Of a stretch of 13,521 bases of DNA, positions 1-8,628 are shown piece after piece. The notes under the pieces are model-generated. The model did no database searches. It saw only the letters and a program-made list of their open reading frames with translations, and was not told the origin of the DNA. Origin of the DNA: Bacteroides sp. CAG:770 (lineage in GTDB: Bacteria; Bacteroidota; Bacteroidia; Bacteroidales; UBA932); contig FR890596.1 in the NCBI GenBank assembly GCA_000435075.1, positions 1 to 13,521 of the forward strand, written 5' to 3'. The translations under genes and the position numbers were made by a program. Each line of letters begins with the position of its first letter. Positions within the stretch are counted from its first letter, which is position 1.

Positions 1-18
1 AACCTAAATCAGGAAAAT

Positions 19-60
19 ACAACTTGTCCGGAAAAGCCTATGCATTTCCGGACAAGTTGT
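19..60. repeat. Palindromic repeat, copy 1 (32-bp core 24-55)
   Basis: A perfect 16-bp inverted repeat pairs 19-34 with 45-60 around a 10-base loop. The core runs from TTGTCCG (24-30) to CGGACAA (49-55) and is exactly 32 bp. The same core length and ends recur at 13268-13299, 13409-13440 and 13459-13490. The loop and right arm also resemble the copy at 13268-13299: both read GCCyAyGCATTT before CCGGACAA, so the two copies look related beyond the palindrome. Both flanks are moderately T-rich when read outward, so it could act as a bidirectional terminator for whatever lies to the left. A protein-binding or REP-like role is equally possible. Confidence 0.8.
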
Positions 61-82
61 TCCTATATGCGCCCTAACCTCG

Positions 83-98
83 CCATACAGCCATACAG
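83..98. repeat. 8-bp tandem direct repeat upstream of first gene
   Basis: CCATACAG occurs twice with no gap (83-90 and 91-98), and a partial CCATA follows at 105-109. The repeat lies just upstream of the candidate promoter of the 202-567 gene, so a regulator-binding site is possible. It is short enough to be chance. Confidence 0.4.
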
Positions 99-118
99 TG
101 TAAGCCATATCACCGGAC

Positions 119-149
119 TTTGAAACATTTTTTTAATAAAACAATTTAG
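119..149 (+). promoter_or_regulatory. Weak Bacteroidota-type promoter candidate for the SusCD gene cluster
   Basis: TTTG at 119-122 fits the -33 element of the Bacteroidota primary sigma factor. Nineteen bases downstream, CAATTTAG (142-149) is a partial match to the -7 element TAnnTTTG. The start codon at 202 would then have a leader of about 45-50 bases with no Shine-Dalgarno sequence, which is normal in this phylum. GAAACATTTTTT at 122-133 resembles GAAACAATTTTT at 10338-10349 in front of the sigma-factor gene, so an alternative is a site read by the local ECF sigma factor. Confidence 0.3.
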
Positions 150-201
150 CATATCGGGGAATTCAGTTGTCTTACTCATACAAAACATTTTTATACACAC
201 T

Positions 202-567
202 ATGAAACTGAATTTCATAACAGCTGCCGCAATGGCAGCGACACTGCTGGTGGCAGCGACAGGTTGCCAAAAGCAGAGCGAGTCGGAGATTCACGACACT
301 GTCGTAATCCAGACAAAGCTGACATCCGGAACGCCGGCCACTAAAGTCACGGGCGGCGAAGACAACATCACGATTGCCGCAACATGTGACTGGTCACTGG
401 AAGGCGAAGACTGGTTCACCATCGAACCGGCATCAGGCGCACAGGGTATCAGCGAATCCACAATCACCACACAGCCTAATAACACCGGAGAAGACCGCAA
501 AGGCACTATCAAACTCAAAGCAGGCTCATACACAAGCACTTACACATTTACGCAAGCCGGCAGATAA
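202..567 (+). CDS. Small lipoprotein with a single BACON domain
   Basis: This 121-residue protein starts with a lipoprotein signal peptide; the lipobox Cys is C22 (AATGC). The rest is one BACON-type all-beta module at about residues 45-121. Its hallmarks are a CDW near residues 62-64, the EDWFTIEP-SGAQG stretch, N-N-T followed by DRKGTIKL, and a terminal TFTQ. BACON domains are known in Bacteroidota surface proteins, where binding to glycans or mucin has been proposed. Here the domain stands alone with no catalytic partner. The residues after Cys (QKQSESE) are only partly acidic, so surface export is uncertain. The TAA stop overlaps the ATG of the FecR gene by one base, implying translational coupling and a role tied to sensing or ligand binding. 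Start chosen: the ATG that gives the full signal peptide. Confidence 0.85.
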   Translation: MKLNFITAAAMAATLLVAATGCQKQSESEIHDTVVIQTKLTSGTPATKVTGGEDNITIAATCDWSLEGEDWFTIEPASGAQGISESTITTQPNNTGEDRKGTIKLKAGSYTSTYTFTQAGR

Positions 568-1733
568 TGATAATTGAAGACTACAGACGCATTTTCGATT
601 TCTTTTTCAGCGGAGTGGAGATTCCCGAAAAACTAAGACAACAGTTTTTCGGATGGCTCGAAATACATGGAAACGAGCCGGAAACCAAAGCCCTGCTCGA
701 AGAATATTGGAATGAAGTTTCGTCAGCCGCACCCGAATTCAACCTCACGGAAGGACTGGAAAAACTGATGACCAGACTCGGAACGGGAAACAGCATTGAC
801 AAAAATGCAAACGACTCCATCGCCGAGGCTAAGGTCAATGCCAGAGTAAAGGACGCACAAACCAATACCGCTGAGAAAAACCATCAGGTCAATGCCGAGG
901 CAAGAAGCACAGATGACAATGCCATCCCGGGAATCAGCCACGAATTATCCGGCTCACCGGAAAAAGATGGAAGAAAACCATTCCGCAGCAAGGCATTGAA
1001 ATACTGCATTGCAGCAGCTGCCGCGGCAGCTCTCTTCCTCACAGGCGCAGCAACATCCGAACTGGTGACGGGGAAAAGACAGGAAACGGTCCTGATGGCA
1101 TCGTCGGAAAACATCAGTTCCTACACGCTCCCCGACGGGTCGAAAGTATGGCTGAACAAAAACAGCTGGCTCACCTACAACCAAAGGTTCGGAAAGAGGA
1201 CCAGACAGGTGGCGCTCAAAGGAGAAGGCTACTTCGAGGTCAACAGGGACGAGCGGCGGCCATTCATCGTGAAAATGCAGAACGACCTGGACATCAAGGT
1301 TTTGGGTACGACATTCAACGCATGCAATTACCCGTCCTTGAACAAGGCAGAAGTCATTCTGCGCTCAGGCTCAGTACAGGTCTCAGACAACGGACGCAAC
1401 GAATATGTCATCCTGAAACCTAATCAGAAATTCACCTGGAACGAAGGAACGGCCGAAATTTCATCCGTCAATGCAATGAACTGCTGCAGATGGTTCGAGC
1501 ACAGACTTGTCTTCGACAACGTAAAACTCAAAGACATACTTGAAAACCTCTCCCACAAATACCAGACAGAGATTTCTCTCAATGTCGGGAATCTGGCGGA
1601 CAAGCATATGTCAATGACAATCAGGGATGAATCCGTCGAGGACATCCTTGACATCCTGACAACTCTGCTCCCTATAAGATGGAGATATCAGGGCGCGGAA
1701 ATCATAATTGAAAACAAAACCAAAAAACATTAA
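567..1733 (+). CDS. FecR-family anti-sigma factor (DUF4974-type C-terminus)
   Basis: This 388-residue single-pass inner-membrane protein relays the state of the outer-membrane transporter to an ECF sigma factor. The cytoplasmic N-terminal anti-sigma region (about 1-70) is followed by a long polar linker (about 71-140) rich in A, N, D, E and K. The transmembrane helix is Ala-rich (about 144-164). The periplasmic FecR domain (about 176-270) carries the YTLPDGSKVWLNKNS and LKGEGYFEV signatures. A DUF4974-like region (about 312-383) begins RLVFDNVKLKDILENL. The linker is longer than I would expect for this family. The gene overlaps the BACON gene by 1 bp and ends 2 bases before susC-like 1736-5161, the usual order for a FecR-SusC signalling pair. 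No sigma factor gene lies directly upstream; the likely partner is at 10369-10896. Confidence 0.93.
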   Translation: MIIEDYRRIFDFFFSGVEIPEKLRQQFFGWLEIHGNEPETKALLEEYWNEVSSAAPEFNLTEGLEKLMTRLGTGNSIDKNANDSIAEAKVNARVKDAQTNTAEKNHQVNAEARSTDDNAIPGISHELSGSPEKDGRKPFRSKALKYCIAAAAAAALFLTGAATSELVTGKRQETVLMASSENISSYTLPDGSKVWLNKNSWLTYNQRFGKRTRQVALKGEGYFEVNRDERRPFIVKMQNDLDIKVLGTTFNACNYPSLNKAEVILRSGSVQVSDNGRNEYVILKPNQKFTWNEGTAEISSVNAMNCCRWFEHRLVFDNVKLKDILENLSHKYQTEISLNVGNLADKHMSMTIRDESVEDILDILTTLLPIRWRYQGAEIIIENKTKKH

Positions 1734-1735
1734 TA

Positions 1736-4700
1736 ATGAAAGGAATCTCTAACATTCTTCCTTCATTCACCCGCATAGGCCTCAGCATAATATGCGCCCT
1801 CTGCATCACGTCAAACGTGTTCGCACAGGACAGGAAGGCCAATGTGAATGTAAAGGATGTGACAGTAAAGGAGCTTCTCAGAGCCATCGAGGCGGGGAGC
1901 ACCTACACATTCGCTTATGTCGATACCGACATTGACTTGACCAGAAAAGTGACAGTATCAGCCACGAACAAAGACATTGAAACCATCATAAAGGAAGTTC
2001 TTCCCGGTGTCAATGTCGAATTCAAGGACCAGAAGATTCTCCTCAGCAACAAGCCTGCGGTATCCAAATCATCAGTCCAGAGTGCCACTCAGCCGGTAGC
2101 CCAGAGGACAGTCACAGGAAAGATTGTCGATAAGGACGGCCAGCCGGTCATCGGCGCAATGGTCATCGAGAAAGGCACACAGAACGGAGCCAGCACTGAC
2201 ATTGACGGTAACTATTCACTCAAAGTCAGGGGTGCCGCGACTCTGGAAGTGTCCCTCATCGGCTACAACACCATCACATCAGCATTGACAGAAAACCAGA
2301 CAAAGGCGGACTTCATCCTCGAAGAGGAAGCCATCAAACTTGATGATGTCGTAGTCATCGGTTATGGTGTGCAGAACAAGAGAGACGTGACCACCTCAGT
2401 CGCATCCATCAAGGCCGAAGATTTCGCAAATGCCCCGACAACTGACTTCCGTGAGTCAATGGCAGCCAAGATGCCTGGTGTCCAGGTCCTCAACCTCGGC
2501 GGCCAGCCTGACGGCAATGTCACAGTGCGCGTCAGAGGTATCCAGTCTGCGACATCCGGAAATGACCCGCTCTATGTCATTGACGGCATCCCTTGCGATT
2601 CCCGAGCTTTCGCGAACCTCGACGGAAACGACATCGAAAGCCTTGAGGTATTGAAAGACGCCTCAGCAGCAGCCATTTACGGTTCCAGAGGTTCATGCGG
2701 TGTCATCATCGTCACGACAAAACGAGGCAGCGGCGACAAGCCGGTGATTTCATACGACGGCCAGTTCAGCGTTTCCAACGTATCCAAGAAAATAGACATG
2801 CTGGACGCTTACGAGTTCGCAACCATGTTCAGGGAATCACGTAACGGTTCTTACCTTTTCAGCGACCCTACAGGATCCATCTCAGATCCGTCTGCCGGCC
2901 GTCCTGAGGTTTACCACAGAATCGATCCGCTTATCAATGCCTATCTCGAGGACAAGACAGGAACATTGACAAATACCGACTGGCAGGACGAGATTTTCCG
3001 CACGGCGCTTTCACACAAGCACTCACTCAGCGTCTCTGCGAGAACCAAGAGTTTCAACTACTATATCGGAGCCAACTATCTCTATCGTGAAGGTACCGTA
3101 ATAGGCTCAGACTTCGAAAGATACGGCATCCGCGCAAACTTGGACGGAAAGAAAGGCAACCTCAAATACGGCGTCAGCTTCTCCCCTTCCTACTCCAAGA
3201 CAAATTATGTGGATACTGACTCACAGTATGGCGGAGACGGTATCATCGCATCAGCATTGATGGCTCCACCTATCTTCCCTGCCTACAATTCTGACGGTTC
3301 CTACAACTGGGACATGAACGGTTTCCTGAAGAAGAATTCATGGAACACACAGACAAACGAGGTGCTCAACCCTGTTGCACTTGCACTCGAAGTCGATGAC
3401 GTAAGAGAGAAACTGAACATGGTCGGCAACGTCTATGCCTCGTACGAATTCATCAAAGGCCTTGAATACAAGCTCACTATGGGAGGCGACTACTACTCAT
3501 ATATCAGAAACTACTACAGACCTTCATACCTTCCGCTGAAGGGCGTGAAATACTATGACGCGCCATCTGCTCCTACAGCAGCAAATTACGCGAACTCTTA
3601 TTTCCACTGGACAATCTCCAACCAGCTTTCATTCAACAGGAAGTTCGGAGACCACTCCATCAATGCCGTAGCCGTCTATGAGGCTGAAAAACAGACTATC
3701 CAGACATCAGCGATAAAGGGTACCGGCGTGGCAGGAGACGACAAAGTCAGGACAACCAAAGGCAAGACCCTTTCTGTCGATGACACTTACAATAACAAGT
3801 ACGCCTATACTTTCGCCTCATGGCTCGTCAGGGCACAGTATTCATACAAAGGACGTTACATGATATCCGCTTCCATCAGAGGTGACGGTTCCTCAAGATT
3901 CGCCCCTGACACCAGATGGGGATACTTCCCTGCCGCATCCATCGGTTGGCGTATCAGCGACGAAAACTTCATGAGAAACGCAAAGTGGCTGAATGACATG
4001 AAACTGCGCGTCAGTGTAGGTCAGACAGGTAATGCACAGATCGGAAACTCCGAATATCTCGCGCTCTACGGAACCACCACCAACGACATGGGCAACGGCG
4101 TCATCAACACCGTCTATCCTAGCCAGATTGCGAACAGCAAGCTCGGATGGGAGAAAAACACCCAGGTCAACGGAGGTTTCGACGCAAATCTCTGGAATGG
4201 TCTCCTCGGCATCAATGCTGATTTCTATTACTCCAAGACTACCAACATGCTTTTCGATGTTCCGGTATCTTCAGTTTCAGGTCTCACGACTTCCAACATG
4301 AACATCGGATCAATGCAGAACAAGGGTGTCGAAATAACATTGACCTCACACAAGGCCTTCGGAGACTTCTCCCTCGGCCTCAACGCCAACTGGTCACTGA
4401 ACCGCAACAAGGTCCTCCACCTCGGCGATGAAGACGCCCCTATCATCAAGGAATCTTCATATGCCGGCGGCTATTACATCACCCAAGTCGGCCAGCCTGT
4501 AGGATGCTACTATCTTCTCGTACAAGACGGCATCTTCCACAACCAGGAAGAACTCGATTCATATCCTCATTTCGAAACGACTACCGTCGGTGACTTCCGT
4601 TTCGTGGATGCAGACGGCGACGGTATCCTGGACAAGAACAAAGACCGCGTCATCGTGGGCAACTACATGCCTGACTTCTACTATGGATTCGGCATCCAGC

Positions 4701-5161
4701 TCGGCTGGAGAGGCATTGACTTCGCAGCCAATTTCCAGGGAGTCTATGGAAACGAAATCCTGAACCTCGAAAGACGTTATCTCCTCAACATGGAGGCATC
4801 TTCCAACATGATGAAGGAGTCTCTCAAGAGATTTCCTTACGGCAACCTCAACAGGGCTACCCGCAAGTCTTCCGGAAACAACGGAGCATGTACCTCCACC
4901 TTCCATCTGGAAGACGGTTCTTACCTGAGGCTCCAGAACATCTCTCTCGGCTACACCATGCCGGACAAGTGGTTCCACAGGACAAGCATCTCCAAGATGA
5001 GACTTTACATCCAGGCCAACAACCTGTTCACATTGACCCACTACACAGGATACAACCCTGAGGTCAACAAGAGGTCTTCTGATGCTCTCAGACCGGGCGA
5101 GGACTACTGTTCTTACCCTCTTTCAAGGACATTCAGCGTAGGTATCAACTTTAACCTGTAA
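1736..5161 (+). CDS. SusC/RagA-type TonB-dependent outer-membrane transporter with STN signalling domain
   Basis: This 1141-residue protein has a cleavable signal peptide (about 1-30, SNVFA then QD). An STN domain follows at about 33-104 and is the part known to contact FecR-type anti-sigma factors. Next are a carboxypeptidase-regulatory-like domain (about 125-197), a TonB-box-like DDVVVIGYG (203-211), the plug (about 213-330, ending GSRGSCGVIIVTTKRG, where most SusC proteins have an A-N pair) and a 22-strand-type barrel to the C-terminus (SVGINFNL). DADGDG at 958-963 is the usual calcium-binding-like loop of SusC proteins. It would import an oligomer or conjugate across the outer membrane with the SusD partner encoded 6 bases downstream. 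The STN domain marks it as a transducer as well as a transporter. The substrate cannot be read from the sequence. Confidence 0.97.
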   Translation: MKGISNILPSFTRIGLSIICALCITSNVFAQDRKANVNVKDVTVKELLRAIEAGSTYTFAYVDTDIDLTRKVTVSATNKDIETIIKEVLPGVNVEFKDQKILLSNKPAVSKSSVQSATQPVAQRTVTGKIVDKDGQPVIGAMVIEKGTQNGASTDIDGNYSLKVRGAATLEVSLIGYNTITSALTENQTKADFILEEEAIKLDDVVVIGYGVQNKRDVTTSVASIKAEDFANAPTTDFRESMAAKMPGVQVLNLGGQPDGNVTVRVRGIQSATSGNDPLYVIDGIPCDSRAFANLDGNDIESLEVLKDASAAAIYGSRGSCGVIIVTTKRGSGDKPVISYDGQFSVSNVSKKIDMLDAYEFATMFRESRNGSYLFSDPTGSISDPSAGRPEVYHRIDPLINAYLEDKTGTLTNTDWQDEIFRTALSHKHSLSVSARTKSFNYYIGANYLYREGTVIGSDFERYGIRANLDGKKGNLKYGVSFSPSYSKTNYVDTDSQYGGDGIIASALMAPPIFPAYNSDGSYNWDMNGFLKKNSWNTQTNEVLNPVALALEVDDVREKLNMVGNVYASYEFIKGLEYKLTMGGDYYSYIRNYYRPSYLPLKGVKYYDAPSAPTAANYANSYFHWTISNQLSFNRKFGDHSINAVAVYEAEKQTIQTSAIKGTGVAGDDKVRTTKGKTLSVDDTYNNKYAYTFASWLVRAQYSYKGRYMISASIRGDGSSRFAPDTRWGYFPAASIGWRISDENFMRNAKWLNDMKLRVSVGQTGNAQIGNSEYLALYGTTTNDMGNGVINTVYPSQIANSKLGWEKNTQVNGGFDANLWNGLLGINADFYYSKTTNMLFDVPVSSVSGLTTSNMNIGSMQNKGVEITLTSHKAFGDFSLGLNANWSLNRNKVLHLGDEDAPIIKESSYAGGYYITQVGQPVGCYYLLVQDGIFHNQEELDSYPHFETTTVGDFRFVDADGDGILDKNKDRVIVGNYMPDFYYGFGIQLGWRGIDFAANFQGVYGNEILNLERRYLLNMEASSNMMKESLKRFPYGNLNRATRKSSGNNGACTSTFHLEDGSYLRLQNISLGYTMPDKWFHRTSISKMRLYIQANNLFTLTHYTGYNPEVNKRSSDALRPGEDYCSYPLSRTFSVGINFNL

Positions 5162-5167
5162 TCGGAT

Positions 5168-6553
5168 ATGAAGAACAAAATCATAAAAATAGCATTGACA
5201 GGAACCTTGCTCCTGGGCCTCGCATCTTGCAGCGACAGCTTTTTCGAGCAGTATCCGTCAAACAGCATAACTGAAGGAAACTTCTACAAGACAGACGACG
5301 ACTTCAACCAGGGCATCTATTCCTGCTACCATAAGATGAAGACCCAGATGGGTTTCTTCCTCAATGAACTCGCATACCGCAGCGACGAGTGCTATCTCGA
5401 GTCAATGGCAGTGTCCACCCAGGACAGATATGACATTGACCATTTCCAGGAGAAGTCCAACAACGGTATCATGAAAAACATCTGGAACGCCTGGTACAAC
5501 GGCATTTACAGATGCAACGACGTGCTTGTCCACATGGACGGCAAGAAACTCACCAACGGAGACAAATACCGCGGTGAGGCTCTGTTCCTCAGGTCATGGT
5601 GGTATTTCAGCCTCTACCGCGTATTCGGCGGCGTGCCTGTGACTACCACTGTCGTTTCTCCTGCTGATGCCAAGACCATCGCAAGATGCAGTGACGAGGA
5701 CATGTACAACAGACTTACCCAGGACCTCAGCGAGGCCATCAGCCTTCTTCCGGCAAAAAGGTCAGCCGAGACTGCCAGGGTAACCAAGATTGCTGCACAG
5801 ACACTGCTTGCCAAGGTTTATCTCACTTTCGGCAAATATCCTGAGGCCCAGAAAGTTCTGGAAGACGCATTGGCAGATGCCTCATATGGTCTGATGCCAA
5901 GCACGGCCCAGGTTTTCGACATCTCCAACAAGATGAACAAGGAAATCATCTTCGCACTGTACTACAACAAGACCAATGACAACGGACATGGCTACTGGTA
6001 CAGCACCAATACCGGCGTACTTGCCGACATCACGAATCCTACCAAGCAGTTCAAGTCCATCTACAGTGCAGAGGACAAACGCTTCAACCTTATCAACACA
6101 TACACGAAGATAAGCAACTCCCTGTATGCCATGACCAAGTGGATGGATACTTACGACGCACAGTTCACCACCCAGGTAGGCAATGATTTCCCTATGCTGA
6201 GATACGCTGACGTAGTCCTCATGTACGCGGAGGCTCTCGGACAGCAGGGCAACATCTCCGAGGCCCTCACATATCTGAACAAGACACGCACCCGCGCAAG
6301 TCTTCCTGAACTCACCACAGCCGAAGTTCCGGACAAGAAAGCATTCATCAAGGAACTTGCAGATGAAAGAGGACGTGAATTCGCTCTCGAAGGACAGAGA
6401 TGGTTCGACCTCGTGCGTCTCGGACTCGCAGTCGATTATTTCAAGGAACTCGGATATTCTCTGGACGACCACAATCTCCTGTTCCCTATACCTCAGGACC
6501 AGATCGAAATTGTCAATAACAAGTCCATCCTTTGGCAGAACCCTGGTTTTTAA
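5168..6553 (+). CDS. SusD/RagB-type surface ligand-binding lipoprotein
   Basis: This 461-residue lipoprotein forms the lid of the neighbouring SusC barrel. The signal peptide ends in a lipobox with C21 (LASC), followed by S-D, consistent with surface display. The N-terminal SusD region has the FFEQYP-S-S-I-TEGNFY start and the R-SDE segment near residues 71-74. TPR-like helices follow, including YRGEALFLRSWWYFSLYR near 134-151. The C-terminal SusD/RagB domain has ERGREFALEGQRWFDL (400-415), FPIP (439-442) and the terminal NPGF. It is at the short end for SusD proteins, which are often 500-600 residues. The gene starts 6 bases after the transporter, so the two are surely cotranscribed. Confidence 0.96.
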   Translation: MKNKIIKIALTGTLLLGLASCSDSFFEQYPSNSITEGNFYKTDDDFNQGIYSCYHKMKTQMGFFLNELAYRSDECYLESMAVSTQDRYDIDHFQEKSNNGIMKNIWNAWYNGIYRCNDVLVHMDGKKLTNGDKYRGEALFLRSWWYFSLYRVFGGVPVTTTVVSPADAKTIARCSDEDMYNRLTQDLSEAISLLPAKRSAETARVTKIAAQTLLAKVYLTFGKYPEAQKVLEDALADASYGLMPSTAQVFDISNKMNKEIIFALYYNKTNDNGHGYWYSTNTGVLADITNPTKQFKSIYSAEDKRFNLINTYTKISNSLYAMTKWMDTYDAQFTTQVGNDFPMLRYADVVLMYAEALGQQGNISEALTYLNKTRTRASLPELTTAEVPDKKAFIKELADERGREFALEGQRWFDLVRLGLAVDYFKELGYSLDDHNLLFPIPQDQIEIVNNKSILWQNPGF

Positions 6554-6574
6554 TCTTCTTTAACATTGAAAATA

Positions 6575-8572
6575 ATGAAAAAGTTATTGTTCAGCATATT
6601 GGCGGTCGCAGGTATCAGCCTGTCAGCAACATCCTGCTGGGATGAGAATATCCCTGAGGCAGGAGCCGCACGTCATCAGGTAACTGACTTGAAAGCCGTT
6701 CCTGGTGACGAAGAAGCACAGCTTTCCTGGTCAATGCCGGAAGGCTGGAATCCTACAGAGTACCTCATCACATACACTGACGGAGATAAGATTTCTCTCA
6801 GGACATCCGAAAAGAGTTACTCGATTACCGGACTTACCAATGGTGAAACCTACACATTTGAAGTCCAGGCCGTATATGGCGACCTCATTTCAGGCGCGGT
6901 AAGTGCTGCGGCCAAGCCAGCCACATCGAGATTTGCCGTTTCTGACCTCGCTGCAGAAGGAAGCGCAAACATGGTGATCCTTACATGGACAAAACCGTCC
7001 ACAAACGTCACCTCATATACATTGACCTACTCCAGCGACAATACCGCGGCCCAGGAAGTCAGCATCGAAGCCGACAAGGAGAGCTACACTATAGATGAAC
7101 TCGAAAATGATGTCATCTATACATTCTCTCTGGTAGCAAACTATGCGAAGGGTCCGTCAGAGCCTGCTGTCGTAAAGGCCATGCCGGCACTTGCTACACC
7201 TTACTTCCTCGACAGGACCACGGCAGCCGTGAACCAGCCTATCAAGTTCACGTTCAATACGGAGGGGTACCCGTCCGCCACAAATATCAGATGGACATTC
7301 CCTGACGGAAAGACATTGACAGGAACCGAAGTTTCATACGGCATCCCTTCATCCGGCACCCAGCAGGTAATCCTCACCATCCGTCTCGGAGACAAGGACA
7401 AGAGCTGGACTATCGAACTCCAGATCCGCGACTATGCAGTCAACTTCAACGAGTGGGTTTGCGTAGGCGCCAATTACAACGGATTCAAGGGTACCTGCCC
7501 TGTATTCTCTCCTGACGGAAAGACTGTCTATATCATAACCTTCTACAAGACGACCTGCCTGTATGCATTCAATGTCGAGACAGGTGAAAAGACTTGGGTT
7601 TATGAGCCTTCAGCCGTTTCTGGAAGTTACAATCCACTGACTGTCAACCCTGTAACAGGTGACATCTATTTCGGAACCACAACCGCCGGCCAGTTCTACT
7701 GCGTGAACGCAAGCGGCAGCCTCAAATGGAAATTTGACGGTGCAGGTTCAATGAAGAGCGCGGCTCCTGCCGTAAACAAGGACGGAAGCGTGGTATATGT
7801 CGGAGATGCTGCCGGCAACATCTTCGCCCTCGATGCGGCAAGCGGCGCAAAGAAATGGCAGGCTGCTCTCGGCTCAGCGACTGCAGGACTTCTTGTCAAT
7901 GGCAATGAGCTCGTTGCAGGTGCAACCAACGGAACCGTGACATTCTACAACACGGCAGACGGTACAGCCATTTCTTCACTCAAATTCGCATGCATGACCG
8001 ACATCACAGGTTTCGCTGTAGGAAATGACAAGAGAACAGTCTATCTCCCTGCAAAATCAGCGATGTGCTCATTCGACCTGGAGACCAAGACCATATTGGT
8101 AGAATCCCTGCCTGTGGCAGGCAACAACCTCTATGAGCCTGTAGTCGCGCCTAACGGAAACGTCTATGTGGCAGGAAAGGACAACTGTGTCTATTGCCTC
8201 GACAAAGATCTCACCAAGGTCATCTGGCAATATAAGCACACGGATTCTGCAGGTGGCGCGACCAACACATTCAACTACTCGCACCCTTGCGTGGATACAG
8301 AGAACCATCTCTATATCACCTCGGGCCAGGCAGGAAACGTGTCATACATCTTCAATGCTGACGGAACCATCAAGGAATCATGGACTTACGGTTCATCCAA
8401 GAACCAGAAGCAGATGGGCGGAAACAACTATCTGAATGGTATCCTCTACTCTGCATTCGTCGGTGCCAGCGGTGAAAACGGAGCATTCTACGGAAAATAT
8501 GTAGGCGGTGAAAGAGCCAATACATGGAGCACCCACGGCGGTGACATCTGCGGCTCATGCTGCCTGAAATAA
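6575..8572 (+). CDS. Lipoprotein with two Fn3 domains, a PKD-like domain and a PQQ-type beta-propeller
   Basis: I chose the ATG at 6575 (665 residues) over an in-frame TTG at 6566, because the ATG begins a clean lipoprotein signal peptide with C21 (SATSC). Acidic residues follow (WDEN), suggesting surface location. Domains: Fn3 at about 34-117, Fn3 at about 119-205, a PKD/Ig-like beta-sandwich at about 207-287, and a propeller at about 290-665. Seven to eight PQQ-like strand repeats are visible, for example near 318-345, 363-391, 406-433, 529-555 and 578-607, several with the YAFNVETGEKTW pattern. This position, just after SusD, is typical of accessory surface ligand-binding proteins (SGBPs). 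A binding role is inferred; no catalytic signature is seen. The propeller has twelve cysteines, three of them in the terminal CGSCCLK. Confidence 0.88.
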   Translation: MKKLLFSILAVAGISLSATSCWDENIPEAGAARHQVTDLKAVPGDEEAQLSWSMPEGWNPTEYLITYTDGDKISLRTSEKSYSITGLTNGETYTFEVQAVYGDLISGAVSAAAKPATSRFAVSDLAAEGSANMVILTWTKPSTNVTSYTLTYSSDNTAAQEVSIEADKESYTIDELENDVIYTFSLVANYAKGPSEPAVVKAMPALATPYFLDRTTAAVNQPIKFTFNTEGYPSATNIRWTFPDGKTLTGTEVSYGIPSSGTQQVILTIRLGDKDKSWTIELQIRDYAVNFNEWVCVGANYNGFKGTCPVFSPDGKTVYIITFYKTTCLYAFNVETGEKTWVYEPSAVSGSYNPLTVNPVTGDIYFGTTTAGQFYCVNASGSLKWKFDGAGSMKSAAPAVNKDGSVVYVGDAAGNIFALDAASGAKKWQAALGSATAGLLVNGNELVAGATNGTVTFYNTADGTAISSLKFACMTDITGFAVGNDKRTVYLPAKSAMCSFDLETKTILVESLPVAGNNLYEPVVAPNGNVYVAGKDNCVYCLDKDLTKVIWQYKHTDSAGGATNTFNYSHPCVDTENHLYITSGQAGNVSYIFNADGTIKESWTYGSSKNQKQMGGNNYLNGILYSAFVGASGENGAFYGKYVGGERANTWSTHGGDICGSCCLK

Positions 8573-8583
8573 AAACCACGATA

Positions 8584-8609
8584 TCCGGTGCGCCTCCGGG
8601 CGTGCCGGA
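8584..8609 (+). promoter_or_regulatory. Intercistronic hairpin with UCCG (UNCG-class) tetraloop
   Basis: In RNA, 8584-8594 pairs with 8599-8609 over 11 bp, of which two central pairs are G-U wobbles. The loop 8595-8598 is UCCG closed by a C-G pair, the known ultra-stable cUNCGg tetraloop class. No U-tract follows (the next bases are ACATTAAAAATC), so it is unlikely to be an intrinsic terminator. It sits in the largest gap (56 bases) of the 202-10299 cluster and may protect or separate the upstream message. Confidence 0.6.
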
Positions 8610-8628
8610 ACATTAAAAATCATTGAAA

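Noticed and set aside
4559..5041. 160-codon open frame on the minus strand inside the SusC gene
   Set aside because: It lies opposite strongly conserved SusC barrel sequence and shows no independent protein signature; a shadow of the biased codon use on the + strand.
5882..6472. 196-codon open frame on the minus strand inside the SusD gene
   Set aside because: Fully antisense to conserved SusD C-terminal sequence, with no recognisable motif.
6566..6574. TTG start codons at 6566, 8623 and 10348 for three genes
   Set aside because: Downstream in-frame ATGs (6575, 8629, 10369) give clean lipoprotein signal peptides or the normal sigma N-terminus; the 10348 start would lie within the promoter.
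8584..8609. Rho-independent terminator after the 6575-8572 gene
   Set aside because: The hairpin is strong but is followed by an A-rich sequence without a T-tract, and the next gene has no clear promoter of its own.
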